Source of the DNA: Tunicatimonas pelagia
GTDB lineage: Bacteria > Bacteroidota > Bacteroidia > Cytophagales > Cyclobacteriaceae
Direction: 5' to 3'
Assembly (NCBI RefSeq): GCF_030506325.1
Contig: NZ_CP120683.1
Span: 5,345,001-5,409,000 of the forward strand
Length of the DNA stretch: 64,000 nucleotides
Part shown: one piece after another, positions 54,321-62,813 of the stretch
Numbering within the stretch: the first letter of the stretch is position 1
How the letters are laid out: every line of letters starts with the position of its first letter
Made by a program: the position numbers and the translations under genes
Notes under the pieces: model-generated
Databases searched by the model: none
What the model was told of the DNA's origin: nothing
What the model saw: only the letters and a program-made list of their open reading frames with translations

Positions 54321-55682
54321 ATGAGAAAAGCGATTTTTCCTCAACCTGACCACCTATCCCAGCTGGAGTCTATGAATGTGCTCCAGTCGCCTCGGGCGGG
54401 ACGCGTGCTGGCTAAGTGGCTGGGTGGGGTTGGTATATTTTTGTTTCTGGTGCTGTTTCTGCCCTGGCAGCAGAACATTAACGCTACTGGCGAGGTCACT
54501 GCACTTTCGCCGGAGAACCGTCCTCAGACAATTCAGAGTGCTATTCCGGGGCAGATTACCAACTGGCTGGTAAACGAAGGTGAATACGTACAAGAAGGGG
54601 ATACGATTCTTACAATCCGGGATGTGAAAGATAAGTTCTTTGATCCTCAGCTTCTTCCTCGTTTACAAGAACAAATTGAGGCAAAGGTAGCCAGTATTGA
54701 CGCTAAAGAACAAAAAGCTGAGGCGCTGGAACGCCAGATTGCGGCTTTGCGCGACGCACTACGGTTAAAGCTTAAACAAGCCAGAAATAAAGTAAGGCAG
54801 AGCGAATTGAAAGTTGTGAGTGATAGTACTGATTTTATAGCTGAAGGGGTAAATGCCAATATTGCCGATAATCAGTTTGAGCGACAGCAAGTGCTGTACG
54901 ATGAGGGGCTAAAATCACTGACGGAACTACAGCAGAAGGAACAGAAAGCCCAGCAGGCTCAAGCAAAGCTGATCTCTAGTGAGAATAAGTTTTATGCTAC
55001 GCAGAATGAGCTGTATAACGCCCAAATTGAGCTGAACTCAATTGAAGCTGATTATCTAGAGAAAATTAGTAAGGCCGAGTCAGACTTAAGCCTCACTCGA
55101 GCTGAACTAGCCGAAGCAGCGGGTAGCCTGATTAAGCAACGGAATGAATACGCCAATGTGGAAGAGCGATTAGATCGCTACTCTATCATCGCTCCTCAGG
55201 ATGGCTTTGTGGTGAAAGCGTTGAAAACAGGAATTGGTGAGACGATTAAAGAAGGGGAGGGAGTAGTAACGGTAATGCCCCGCAACCCCGATAAAGCGGT
55301 AGAACTATACGTAAGACCGATGGATGTGCCACTATTAGAAACAGGACGGCACGTTCGCTTAGAGTTTGATGGTTGGCCAGCCCTACAGTTCTCCGGTTGG
55401 CCTAGCGTAGCCGTAGGAACATTTGGTGGCATCGTTAAAGTAATAGATTTTGTGGAAACCGATGACAAAGCAGGGAAATACCGTATCTTAGTTACTCCTG
55501 ACCCCTCTAATGACGGCGATTGGCCCGAACAACTACGGTTAGGTTCAGGAGTAAAGGGTTTTGCCATGCTGAACGATGTGCCACTATGGTACGAACTGTG
55601 GCGACTGTACAACGGGTTCCCGCCAAGTTTGGAGGCAGAACCAGATATGAAGAATGCAGATGTAAAAACCGCCTCCAAATAA
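54321..55682 (+). CDS. HlyD-family membrane fusion protein
   Basis: A 453-residue periplasmic adaptor. One N-terminal transmembrane helix (about residues 36-50, GIFLFLVLFLPW) leads to a lipoyl-like beta domain ('PGQITNWLVNEGEYVQEGDT'), a long coiled coil of about 160 residues (QIEAKVASIDAKEQKAEALE and following), the second lipoyl half ('IIAPQDGFVVKALKTGIGET') and a beta-barrel ('VRLEFDGWPALQFSGWPSVA'). It joins the ABC exporter to the TolC-like channel. It starts 10 bp after the ABC gene, in one operon. Confidence 0.92.
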   Translation: MRKAIFPQPDHLSQLESMNVLQSPRAGRVLAKWLGGVGIFLFLVLFLPWQQNINATGEVTALSPENRPQTIQSAIPGQITNWLVNEGEYVQEGDTILTIRDVKDKFFDPQLLPRLQEQIEAKVASIDAKEQKAEALERQIAALRDALRLKLKQARNKVRQSELKVVSDSTDFIAEGVNANIADNQFERQQVLYDEGLKSLTELQQKEQKAQQAQAKLISSENKFYATQNELYNAQIELNSIEADYLEKISKAESDLSLTRAELAEAAGSLIKQRNEYANVEERLDRYSIIAPQDGFVVKALKTGIGETIKEGEGVVTVMPRNPDKAVELYVRPMDVPLLETGRHVRLEFDGWPALQFSGWPSVAVGTFGGIVKVIDFVETDDKAGKYRILVTPDPSNDGDWPEQLRLGSGVKGFAMLNDVPLWYELWRLYNGFPPSLEAEPDMKNADVKTASK

Positions 55683-55716
55683 ACACGAAAGCACTATGCA
55701 ACTTTTGGTTTAAAAC

Positions 55717-57261
55717 ATGATACTCTTGCAAAAGTATTTCTGCCTAAGAAAATTTGGAACAGCACTACTACTGGTCATCAGCCTGATGCAGGCTCTCTAT
55801 GGCCAAATGGATTCAACTTTAGCCTCGCAAGACTCGCTGGTTGTGAAAGACCAGACATTTACCATAGATGACTTTTTCGGTCATATTCTTACCCATCACC
55901 CTTTGGTGAGAAGAGCGAACCTATTTGATGATCTGGCTTTCCAAGATCTGCGTATGGCGCGAGGAATGCTAGACCCGATAGCACAATCTGACTTTGCTAT
56001 CAAAGACTACAAAGGCACTCGTTACTATCAGACGTGGGACAGCCGTTTGAAGATACCTATGTGGTTTCCAATTGACCTGGAAGTGGGTTACGAGCGAAAT
56101 AATGGTAATTTTCTAAATCCTGAGCAACAGAATACTGAAGATGGATTAGTTTACGCTGGATTCTCGATACCCATAGGACGGGGGTTGTTTATCGATCAAC
56201 GTCGGGCAGCGATCCGCCAGGCTCGGCTGATGCAAGATTTAGCCGAAGCTGATCAGGTAAAAGAAATTAATAAACTCCTATTTGACGCCGCTAAATCTTA
56301 CTGGGATTGGTACTACGCTTATCAAGAATACGAGATTATTAGCGAGATAGAAGATGCCGCTCTTTTACGCTACAACGGTGTAGTACGGCAGGTAATTAAT
56401 GGCGATGTTGCTCCATTTGACTCGTTAAAAGCATTTATCAACTATCAGGAGCGGGATAACCAACGGCTGCAGGCGCAACTCGACCTAGAAAATGCTCGGT
56501 TAGCTGTATCGGTATTCCTCTGGGCAGGTACAGAAGAAGAAGAGACTAACGTGCTACCGCTGGAGTTGGCCGAAAATACTTGGCCCGTGCTGGGCGAAAG
56601 TGAAGCAGTTAACATTGAGGTATTGGCTGCGCTACAAGAGCTGGCAATGGAAGCTCACCCTGAGCTGCAAAAGATCACGGCCAAATTCCAGCAAACAGAA
56701 ATTGACCGACGTTTGGCTCTAGAGTTTCTTAAACCTCAAATTGATCTGAAATATAATTTTTTGAGTGAAACCGTATCCGAGCTTAGGCCTTCTAATGGTA
56801 ACGGAAATGGAAACGGCAACGACCAACCCTTTTTCTTTAATGACTACACGGCTGGCGTACAGTTTTACTTTCCTCTCTTTTTACGAAAGGAGCGGGGAAA
56901 GCTGGCTCAGACGAATATCAAGCTAGAGCAGTTGTATTTTGAGCAATCGTACCAACGACAGCTCATTGCCAACGGAGTGTTGACTACGTACAACACCTTA
57001 GAAAATCTAGCCGAAATCATCGACCAGCAGACGCGGATGGTCGATTACTACAGTCAATTACTGAATGGCGAACTTCGTAAATTTGAGTTTGGGGAAAGCT
57101 CTATATTTTTGATCAATACTCGGGAAACTGAATTACTAGATGCTCGGATTAAACTACTGAAGCTGCAAACCCAGCGGGAAAAGACCAATGCTGAACTGTA
57201 CTACGAAGCGGGAGTGCCTAACCTTAGTCTGACAGCAACCGATACCGATGGGATCGAGTAA
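55717..57261 (+). CDS. TolC-family outer-membrane factor
   Basis: A 514-residue outer-membrane efflux protein with a signal peptide (LLLVISLMQALYGQ). Two repeats of the TolC helical hairpin are visible, with 'LVYAGFSIPIGRGLFIDQRR' in the first half and 'YTAGVQFYFPLFLRKERGKL' in the second. Between them, at about residues 360-369, is a run of alternating Asn and Gly (NGNGNGNGND), encoded by a short tandem repeat. It completes the exporter with the preceding ABC and HlyD genes (34-bp gap). The cargo is not encoded nearby in an obvious way. Confidence 0.9.
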   Translation: MILLQKYFCLRKFGTALLLVISLMQALYGQMDSTLASQDSLVVKDQTFTIDDFFGHILTHHPLVRRANLFDDLAFQDLRMARGMLDPIAQSDFAIKDYKGTRYYQTWDSRLKIPMWFPIDLEVGYERNNGNFLNPEQQNTEDGLVYAGFSIPIGRGLFIDQRRAAIRQARLMQDLAEADQVKEINKLLFDAAKSYWDWYYAYQEYEIISEIEDAALLRYNGVVRQVINGDVAPFDSLKAFINYQERDNQRLQAQLDLENARLAVSVFLWAGTEEEETNVLPLELAENTWPVLGESEAVNIEVLAALQELAMEAHPELQKITAKFQQTEIDRRLALEFLKPQIDLKYNFLSETVSELRPSNGNGNGNGNDQPFFFNDYTAGVQFYFPLFLRKERGKLAQTNIKLEQLYFEQSYQRQLIANGVLTTYNTLENLAEIIDQQTRMVDYYSQLLNGELRKFEFGESSIFLINTRETELLDARIKLLKLQTQREKTNAELYYEAGVPNLSLTATDTDGIE

Positions 57262-57331
57262 AAGTTTGTAGTGTTATAGTCAGGCGACTTTTTGAGTTTT
57301 AAATCCCGAATAAGCCTCATTTCTCATGAGC

Positions 57332-57796
57332 TCAGAGTGCTACAATACTCTTGGTTTTATTAACGCTTTCGTTGCCAATCTCAATAATAAAAAAATTTGA
57401 CTTGTAGTCCGATAGATCAAGCTCTTTGCGTAAAAATCCTCGAATTCGTACGGCATCTTCGTATAAGAGATTACCGATAACATCGTAGACGCGAATCTTT
57501 AGATCCGTGCGAGGGCTACCCGAAATATTAATTTCAAACTTACCATCAGAAATAGATTCCAGTTTAAAATCAAATGATTGATTTAGTATGTTTCGGGAGT
57601 AGTTTAGCCGGTTTTCAATAGGTGTGGCAGGAGAAGAGAACAAGGAAGTATCAATACTTGGAACCAAAGTGTCGCGATGGGGTGCTATTTCTTGCCCAAC
57701 CACCTCCACACTAAGCAGCATGCTTGCAAGTATTGCTACCCGGCTAAGGTAGGAACGTACAGTACGGTGGCCGAATGTATTAAGTAGTGTCAGCAA
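57332..57796 (-). CDS. Small T9SS-sorted secreted protein
   Basis: A 154-residue protein. After a signal-like hydrophobic segment (about residues 19-35, VAILASMLLSVEVVGQ) and a short linker, the C-terminal 80 residues resemble a type A T9SS sorting domain: 'GKFEINISGSPRTDLKIRVY', 'DVIGNLLYEDAV', 'LDLSDYKSNFFIIEIGN'. Almost nothing else remains, so it may be a truncated carrier or a small adhesin. It is the last gene of a group with the propeller protein 6 bp upstream. Confidence 0.65.
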   Translation of the reverse strand: MLTLLNTFGHRTVRSYLSRVAILASMLLSVEVVGQEIAPHRDTLVPSIDTSLFSSPATPIENRLNYSRNILNQSFDFKLESISDGKFEINISGSPRTDLKIRVYDVIGNLLYEDAVRIRGFLRKELDLSDYKSNFFIIEIGNESVNKTKSIVAL

Positions 57797-57802
57797 AATA
57801 GG

Positions 57803-58609
57803 TCATTCTTGATTTTGGTCTACCATTGAATACGTGTACCAAAAACGTTCCGAATACCCGTGAAGATATTCTTTTTCTACCAAAATTTTACGAATATTTT
57901 TTTCTGCTGGCATCGGCAGCTGCCGGATAGTCCCTGAGTACAGGTGAATAAAATGGATATAATCACCAGAAAGAAAGTAAGCTTCATCGTTAAGAAACTG
58001 AATCGGATGGTCAGAAGATAAAGGTCGTTGAGATAGAAAGTTACCGAAAAGATCAAAAATCAATAGCTGCTCATCAGTTTGAATATAGATTCTGTTTTGG
58101 TATTCCCGCAGTAGGTGCACCTGGTTTTCGGATGAAAAATACCACTGTAAAGATGCAGATAGCGTGTTTTCGGCGAGCTGCGGATTATATTTATTCAGAA
58201 TCAGATCAGCAGAAATATACCATACTTGCTGGTCGGCACTAAGTGTGGCGTTACCCAGTGTAATTTCAGGAAGCGAAATAGTAGAAACCTCGCTAAGGTT
58301 CTGATCTAGTACGGTAAGCATTTGTTGAAAAGGGAAATAGGCTTGTATTCGGAGCGTTTGCCAGGGTAGTAAAAACGGGACTTCTAAATTACTAGGTTGG
58401 TGAACACGAAGAGTGTCACCCTGCCGATTATACTGCATAATTACTCCTTGTGCATTGGCAACATAAAGCCGATTATGCGGGGAGCTAGCTACTGATTCGG
58501 GCAAAGCAAGAGCAAAGCTGTCTTCAAGTTGCCACGACTGCGCCGATAAAGAGTAGGGGAATAGCCATAAGCTAACCTTGAAAAGTACGTAGCTCAAACG
58601 TTTTACCAT
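57803..58609 (-). CDS. Secreted beta-propeller-like protein
   Basis: A 268-residue protein with a signal peptide (FKVSLWLFPYSLSAQ) and repeated four-strand blades ('NRLYVANAQGVIMQYNRQGD', 'QVWYISADLILNKYNPQLAE', 'NRIYIQTDEQLLIFDLFGNF') like an incomplete 6-bladed or NHL-type propeller. No catalytic motif is visible. Its start overlaps the end of the LpxH-like gene by 38 bp; I keep it because the signal peptide depends on that start. Function unknown. Confidence 0.75.
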   Translation of the reverse strand: MVKRLSYVLFKVSLWLFPYSLSAQSWQLEDSFALALPESVASSPHNRLYVANAQGVIMQYNRQGDTLRVHQPSNLEVPFLLPWQTLRIQAYFPFQQMLTVLDQNLSEVSTISLPEITLGNATLSADQQVWYISADLILNKYNPQLAENTLSASLQWYFSSENQVHLLREYQNRIYIQTDEQLLIFDLFGNFLSQRPLSSDHPIQFLNDEAYFLSGDYIHFIHLYSGTIRQLPMPAEKNIRKILVEKEYLHGYSERFWYTYSMVDQNQE

Positions 58610-59360
58610 TTAAAACCCCATAATGCGGTTGAGTAATCCATTCTCCTAGGTTATAATAACGGCTCTCTGGGTTCAATGGTATATCGAGCGGTAGGTGGCG
58701 ATGGCCAAACACGTAGTAATCGTGGTGCGTATTTGCTTCAATCTCTCGGCAGTAATGGTAAATCCATTCGTGCTCCTTGCCCCGAAATAATTCATCTTTT
58801 TTCTCATTGCTCTTACGGCTGCTTCTTGACCAAGAGTTAGCGAAAGCAATACCTAAGTCGGGATGAATAAGGCTAAAAAGGACTTGGCCAATTTTAGCTG
58901 TAAAGATTTTTTTTAGGAATTTATACGTTCTATCACCCGGCCCCAATCCATCACCGTGCCCAATATGAAGATGCGTATTATTAACCTGTATCGAGATCGG
59001 CTGACGAACTACGGGTACACCAAGTTCGTGCTCAAAGTAATCAAACATCCACAAGTCATGATTACCAGTAAAAAGAACAACAAAAATTCCTCGTTCTAGT
59101 AGCTGAATTAGCTTGCTTTGAAGGTGTAAAAAGCCTTTAGGAACTACGTGCCGATATTCAAACCAAAAATCAAAAATATCGCCTAATAGAAATAAACCAT
59201 GAGCATCAGAACGAATTGTCTCCAACCAACGCACAATGGTTTGCTCCCGCTGCTTACTTTGGCGAAAATTGGGGGCACCTAAATGAAAATCAGAAGCAAA
59301 GTATAACTTTTTTTCAGCAGGAAGTTGAATAGGGCTTAATAAGTCCGTACTGGAAATCAT
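58572..59360 (-). CDS. UDP-2,3-diacylglucosamine diphosphatase (LpxH-like)
   Basis: A 262-residue calcineurin-like phosphoesterase. The metal-binding motifs are 'ASDFHLGAP' (DxH), 'LLGDIFDFWFEY' (GDxxD), 'VLFTGNHDLWMF' (GNHD), 'LHIGHGDGLGPGD' (GHGD) and 'YVFGHRHLPLD' (GHRH). The arrangement is that of LpxH, which cleaves UDP-2,3-diacylglucosamine to lipid X in lipid A synthesis at the inner membrane. It is separated from ftsH by an intrinsic terminator. Other LpxH-like phosphatases share this pattern. Confidence 0.9.
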   Translation of the reverse strand: MISSTDLLSPIQLPAEKKLYFASDFHLGAPNFRQSKQREQTIVRWLETIRSDAHGLFLLGDIFDFWFEYRHVVPKGFLHLQSKLIQLLERGIFVVLFTGNHDLWMFDYFEHELGVPVVRQPISIQVNNTHLHIGHGDGLGPGDRTYKFLKKIFTAKIGQVLFSLIHPDLGIAFANSWSRSSRKSNEKKDELFRGKEHEWIYHYCREIEANTHHDYYVFGHRHLPLDIPLNPESRYYNLGEWITQPHYGVLNGKTFELRTFQG

Positions 59361-59390
59361 ACGAGCAAAAGTAAGGAGAGCTAGGGCAAT

Positions 59391-59419
59391 AAAAAAGGGC
59401 TGATGAACAGCCCTTTTTT
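59391..59419 (-). terminator. Intrinsic terminator of ftsH
   Basis: AAAAAAGGGCTG and CAGCCCTTTTTT form a perfect 12-bp stem with the 5-nt loop ATGAA; on the minus strand the T run follows the GC part. It lies 22 bp after the ftsH stop. Confidence 0.93.
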
Positions 59420-59440
59420 CTATGTACTACTATTTTAAGA

Positions 59441-61531
59441 CTAAGGATTTCCTTTCGCTTCAGCCGCCGTAGTCTCTTCCGAAGAAGCGGCTGCTTTCTC
59501 CGAAGATGCTACGTCAGGTGATGTGGCGTGGCCATTGGAGGATTTTATGTCTTCGTTCTCCTTCGAGTCGTCTTTTTTCTCTTCCTCCTGCGTATATTCT
59601 TGATAGGAGGTAGGTCGGGCAAACGGACGCTTTCCAATAAGGTTCTCCAAGTCGTTCTGGAAAAGAATCTCCTTATCTAATAGCTGTTTGGCTAAAGCCT
59701 CCAGTTGATCGCGCTTATCGATTAGCAGTTTCTTGGTGCGCTCGTACGCTCGTTCAATAAGTTGGCGCACTTCTTCGTCGATAGTTTGAGCGGTAGCTTC
59801 CGAGTATGGCTTGGTAAAATTATAGTCCGGTTGGCGGGAATCGTAGAAAGATACATTTCCTAGCTTCTCATTCATACCGTAAACGGTAACCATGCTGTAC
59901 GCCATTTTAGTGATTCGCTCCAGGTCATTCTGAGCACCAGTAGATATCTTGCCAAAAACCACCTCTTCTGCTGCTCGTCCTCCCAATGCCATACACATTT
60001 GGTCGAGCATTTGCTCGGTACGATACAAGAATTGCTCTTTAGGCAGATACTGAGCGTAACCTAAAGCAGCTACTCCCCGGGGAACAATACTTACTTTCAC
60101 CAAAGGGTCAGCGTGTTCTAAGAACCATCCGGCTACAGCATGGCCGGCTTCATGATAAGCTACAATCTCCTTTTCTTCCGGTGAGATAATCTTGTTCTTT
60201 TTCTCTAACCCACCAATCACCCGGTCAATGGCATCATGGAAGTCCTGCGTCTCAATAACCTTTTTATCTCTTCGCGCAGCAATTAGCGCAGCCTCGTTAC
60301 AAATATTAGCAATTTCGGCACCTGCAAAACCAGGAGTTTGCGCCGCTAGCTTTTTAGGGTTGATATCTTTGGAGGTCTTGAGCGGTTTTAGGTGTACCTT
60401 AAAGATTGCCTCTCGTCCTACAATATCCGGTTTGTCAATAGATATTTGTCGATCAAATCGTCCGGGGCGTAACAAAGCAGAATCCAGTACATCAGGGCGG
60501 TTGGTGGCTGCTAGAATAATCACGCCTGAGTCGGTAGAGAAACCATCCATTTCGGCCAGCAGCGAGTTAAGGGTGTTTTCTCGCTCATCGTTAGAGCCGG
60601 GCATGGCTCCCTTTCCTCGGGCACGGCCTACGGCATCAATTTCATCAATAAAAATAATACAGGGAGCTTTTTCTTTGGCTTGCTTAAATAAATCGCGCAC
60701 CCGGGCGGCACCCACCCCCACAAACATTTCTACAAAGTCAGAACCAGATAGTGAGAAGAAGGGAACGCCCGCTTCACCCGCTACTGCCTTGGCCAATAGA
60801 GTTTTACCAGTACCAGGAGTACCGATAAGCAATGCCCCTTTCGGGATTTTACCACCCAAGTTGGTGTACTTGGAGGGATTTTTTAGAAAATCTACAATCT
60901 CCCGAACTTCCTCCTTCGCTTCATCCAGACCAGCCACATTATCAAACGTGACATTTACCTTATTTTCCGCATCGAACAGTGCTGCCCGAGATTTTCCAAT
61001 GTTAAATATTTGCCCACCGGGGCCACCTCCTCCGGCCATTCGCCGCATTAAGAACCAGAAACCAAACAGTAGTAAGAACAAAAATCCCCACTGGAACAGC
61101 CAGCCCACCACATCGGAGCGCTTTTCTACTTTGTAGCCAATTTGCTCATTTCTTGGCAAGTCTTCTTGCGCTTCATTAAAATCTTCTACAAATACCTCAG
61201 TATTAGCTATTTGCAAGCGATAATGCGGGCCTGACGTTAGAGGGAACGGGTTGCGCTCTTCCTGCTCATTACGATACTCAGGTTTTTGCAATGCTTCCTG
61301 ACTCAATGTAATCTCTACTACATTTTGCTGATCAATAAGCACTACTTCCTTTACATCACCTTCGCTCAACATTTTATCAAAGCGACGCTGGGTAATTTCT
61401 ATAGTAGAGTTACTTTTATTGAAGTACGTAACCCCCAGAATTAACGCTAGTAATGTTACGATAATCCATATCGGATAATTGGGCCGTTGCGGGGGCTTCG
61501 GCATCATTTTTTTCTTCTTAGAATCTGCCAT
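59441..61531 (-). CDS. ftsH: ATP-dependent zinc metalloprotease FtsH
   Basis: A 696-residue membrane protease. Two transmembrane helices (about residues 18-36 and 146-166) frame a periplasmic domain. The AAA+ domain has Walker A GTPGTGKT at 237-244, '[15 protein letters not shown]' as Walker B, '[20 protein letters not shown]', and the zinc protease motif HEAGH at 460-464. The last about 60 residues are a low-complexity acidic, Ser/Glu/Ala-rich tail. It degrades unassembled membrane and regulatory proteins. It is downstream of rsfS (67-bp gap) in the same orientation. Confidence 0.97.
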   Translation of the reverse strand: MADSKKKKMMPKPPQRPNYPIWIIVTLLALILGVTYFNKSNSTIEITQRRFDKMLSEGDVKEVVLIDQQNVVEITLSQEALQKPEYRNEQEERNPFPLTSGPHYRLQIANTEVFVEDFNEAQEDLPRNEQIGYKVEKRSDVVGWLFQWGFLFLLLFGFWFLMRRMAGGGGPGGQIFNIGKSRAALFDAENKVNVTFDNVAGLDEAKEEVREIVDFLKNPSKYTNLGGKIPKGALLIGTPGTGKTLLAKAVAGEAGVPFFSLSGSDFVEMFVGVGAARVRDLFKQAKEKAPCIIFIDEIDAVGRARGKGAMPGSNDERENTLNSLLAEMDGFSTDSGVIILAATNRPDVLDSALLRPGRFDRQISIDKPDIVGREAIFKVHLKPLKTSKDINPKKLAAQTPGFAGAEIANICNEAALIAARRDKKVIETQDFHDAIDRVIGGLEKKNKIISPEEKEIVAYHEAGHAVAGWFLEHADPLVKVSIVPRGVAALGYAQYLPKEQFLYRTEQMLDQMCMALGGRAAEEVVFGKISTGAQNDLERITKMAYSMVTVYGMNEKLGNVSFYDSRQPDYNFTKPYSEATAQTIDEEVRQLIERAYERTKKLLIDKRDQLEALAKQLLDKEILFQNDLENLIGKRPFARPTSYQEYTQEEEKKDDSKENEDIKSSNGHATSPDVASSEKAAASSEETTAAEAKGNP

Positions 61532-61598
61532 CTATTTGTTAATCTCCTTATTCTGAATGAAATGCAATTTAGTTAAACTTAACTACGAACGCATACTT

Positions 61599-61973
61599 TT
61601 ACTGCAAAGTTTTAAGCGATATGTTGGAATCTACGTGGGTAATTACCGCATCGCCCCAAAGTTCTTCTAATGCAAAAAACTCCCGGCGGTCGTGCGTGAA
61701 AATGTGGGCTACTACATTTACGTAGTCGAGCAGCATCCATTCCCGGTTTTCTTTGCCTTCTCGGTGCCAGGGATTCTCTCCCGTTCTTTCCTTTATTTCT
61801 TTTTCTATGGAGTCGGTAATTGCGTCCAGTTGCGTGTCAGAATTACCGGAGCAAATGACAAAGAAATCGGCTACTGCATTTTTTACTTTTCTCAAATCCA
61901 GTTTTACAATATCTTCGGCTTTCTTTTCCTGCATTCCGAATACCATTATGTCACTAAGTTCCTTAGAATTCAT
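61599..61973 (-). CDS. rsfS: Ribosome silencing factor RsfS
   Basis: A 124-residue RsfS/YbeB/Iojap protein: 'DIVKLDLRKVKNAVADFFVI', 'CSGNSDTQLDAITDSIEKEI', 'WHREGKENREWMLLDYVNVV' and 'HIFTHDRREFFALEELWGDA'. It binds ribosomal protein uL14 and blocks subunit joining under starvation. It is divergent from birA and precedes ftsH. Confidence 0.96.
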   Translation of the reverse strand: MNSKELSDIMVFGMQEKKAEDIVKLDLRKVKNAVADFFVICSGNSDTQLDAITDSIEKEIKERTGENPWHREGKENREWMLLDYVNVVAHIFTHDRREFFALEELWGDAVITHVDSNISLKTLQ

Positions 61974-62020
61974 GCACGTATTGTTCGTTTAAGTGTTAGA
62001 CGGGTAAAGTACTAAAATAT

Positions 62021-62785
62021 TTGACCTTGAAATCATTTTCTTTTACAACGTCCCAACTGGGCAAACAGTTATTTTATTACGAAAGCTGCGACTCTACCAA
62101 TAAAGTGGCTACGCAACTGGTTCAGCAAAACAAAGCCGAACACGGGGCGGTGATCTTTTCGGAGTTTCAGACCCAAGGGCGGGGGCAACAGCAAAAGAGC
62201 TGGGAGTCAGCCCCCGGCGACAATTTGACTTTCTCGTTAGTATTATTTCCCAATCTGGCAGTGAAGCACTTTTTTCGGTTAAATATACTGGTTTCGTTGG
62301 CCGTAGCCGAAGCCTTGAATAATTGGGTAAAAGACAAAATGAGGATCAAGTGGCCAAATGATATTTTTTATCACGATCAAAAGCTGGGAGGGATACTAAT
62401 CCAAAATAATTTGCAGGGAACGTACGTAAAATCATCGGTAATTGGGATCGGACTCAATGTAAACCAACTTCATTTTAATCATCCGCGAGCTATTTCTCTA
62501 GCTAATATCCGCAATCAAATTATTCATCGAGAGAAGTTATTAAACGAAATTCTGGTGCGCTTAGAAAACTTTTTAGGGGAATTATCGACAAGTGACTTGA
62601 CTAAATTAGCAAGAAAATACGATGCTAGCCTCTACGGAAAAGGTGAGAAAAGGAGGTTTGAAGATAACAAAGATCAGTTTGAGGGAGTAATAACCGGAGT
62701 GGATGAGCGCGGACGGTTAGTGATTGAAGTAGAAAACGAACCTCGCTACTACAATTTTCACGAGGTTCGCTATCACTGGGACTAA
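62021..62785 (+). CDS. birA: Biotin-[acetyl-CoA carboxylase] ligase
   Basis: A 254-residue biotin protein ligase without the N-terminal repressor helix-turn-helix, so a monofunctional enzyme. The biotin/ATP motif 'EFQTQGRGQQQKSWESAPGD' replaces the usual GRGRxGRxW with GRGQQQKSW; 'KMRIKWPNDIFYHDQKLGGI' holds the catalytic KWPND and lysine; 'SVIGIGLNVNQ' follows. The C-terminal cap is about 45 residues. The start codon is TTG at 62021. It is divergent from rsfS with 47 bp between. Confidence 0.92.
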   Translation: MTLKSFSFTTSQLGKQLFYYESCDSTNKVATQLVQQNKAEHGAVIFSEFQTQGRGQQQKSWESAPGDNLTFSLVLFPNLAVKHFFRLNILVSLAVAEALNNWVKDKMRIKWPNDIFYHDQKLGGILIQNNLQGTYVKSSVIGIGLNVNQLHFNHPRAISLANIRNQIIHREKLLNEILVRLENFLGELSTSDLTKLARKYDASLYGKGEKRRFEDNKDQFEGVITGVDERGRLVIEVENEPRYYNFHEVRYHWD

Positions 62786-62813
62786 AAAAGAATATTAAGA
62801 CATACTTCAAGTT

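Noticed and set aside
55196-55678. Minus-strand 160-codon frame opposite the HlyD-like gene
   Set aside because: Antisense shadow of a well-supported gene; composition biased to Ser, Pro and Thr.
60192-61136. Long plus-strand open frame (314 codons) opposite ftsH
   Set aside because: It lies entirely antisense to a clear FtsH gene, and its translation is Ser/Arg/Pro-rich shadow sequence with no family features.
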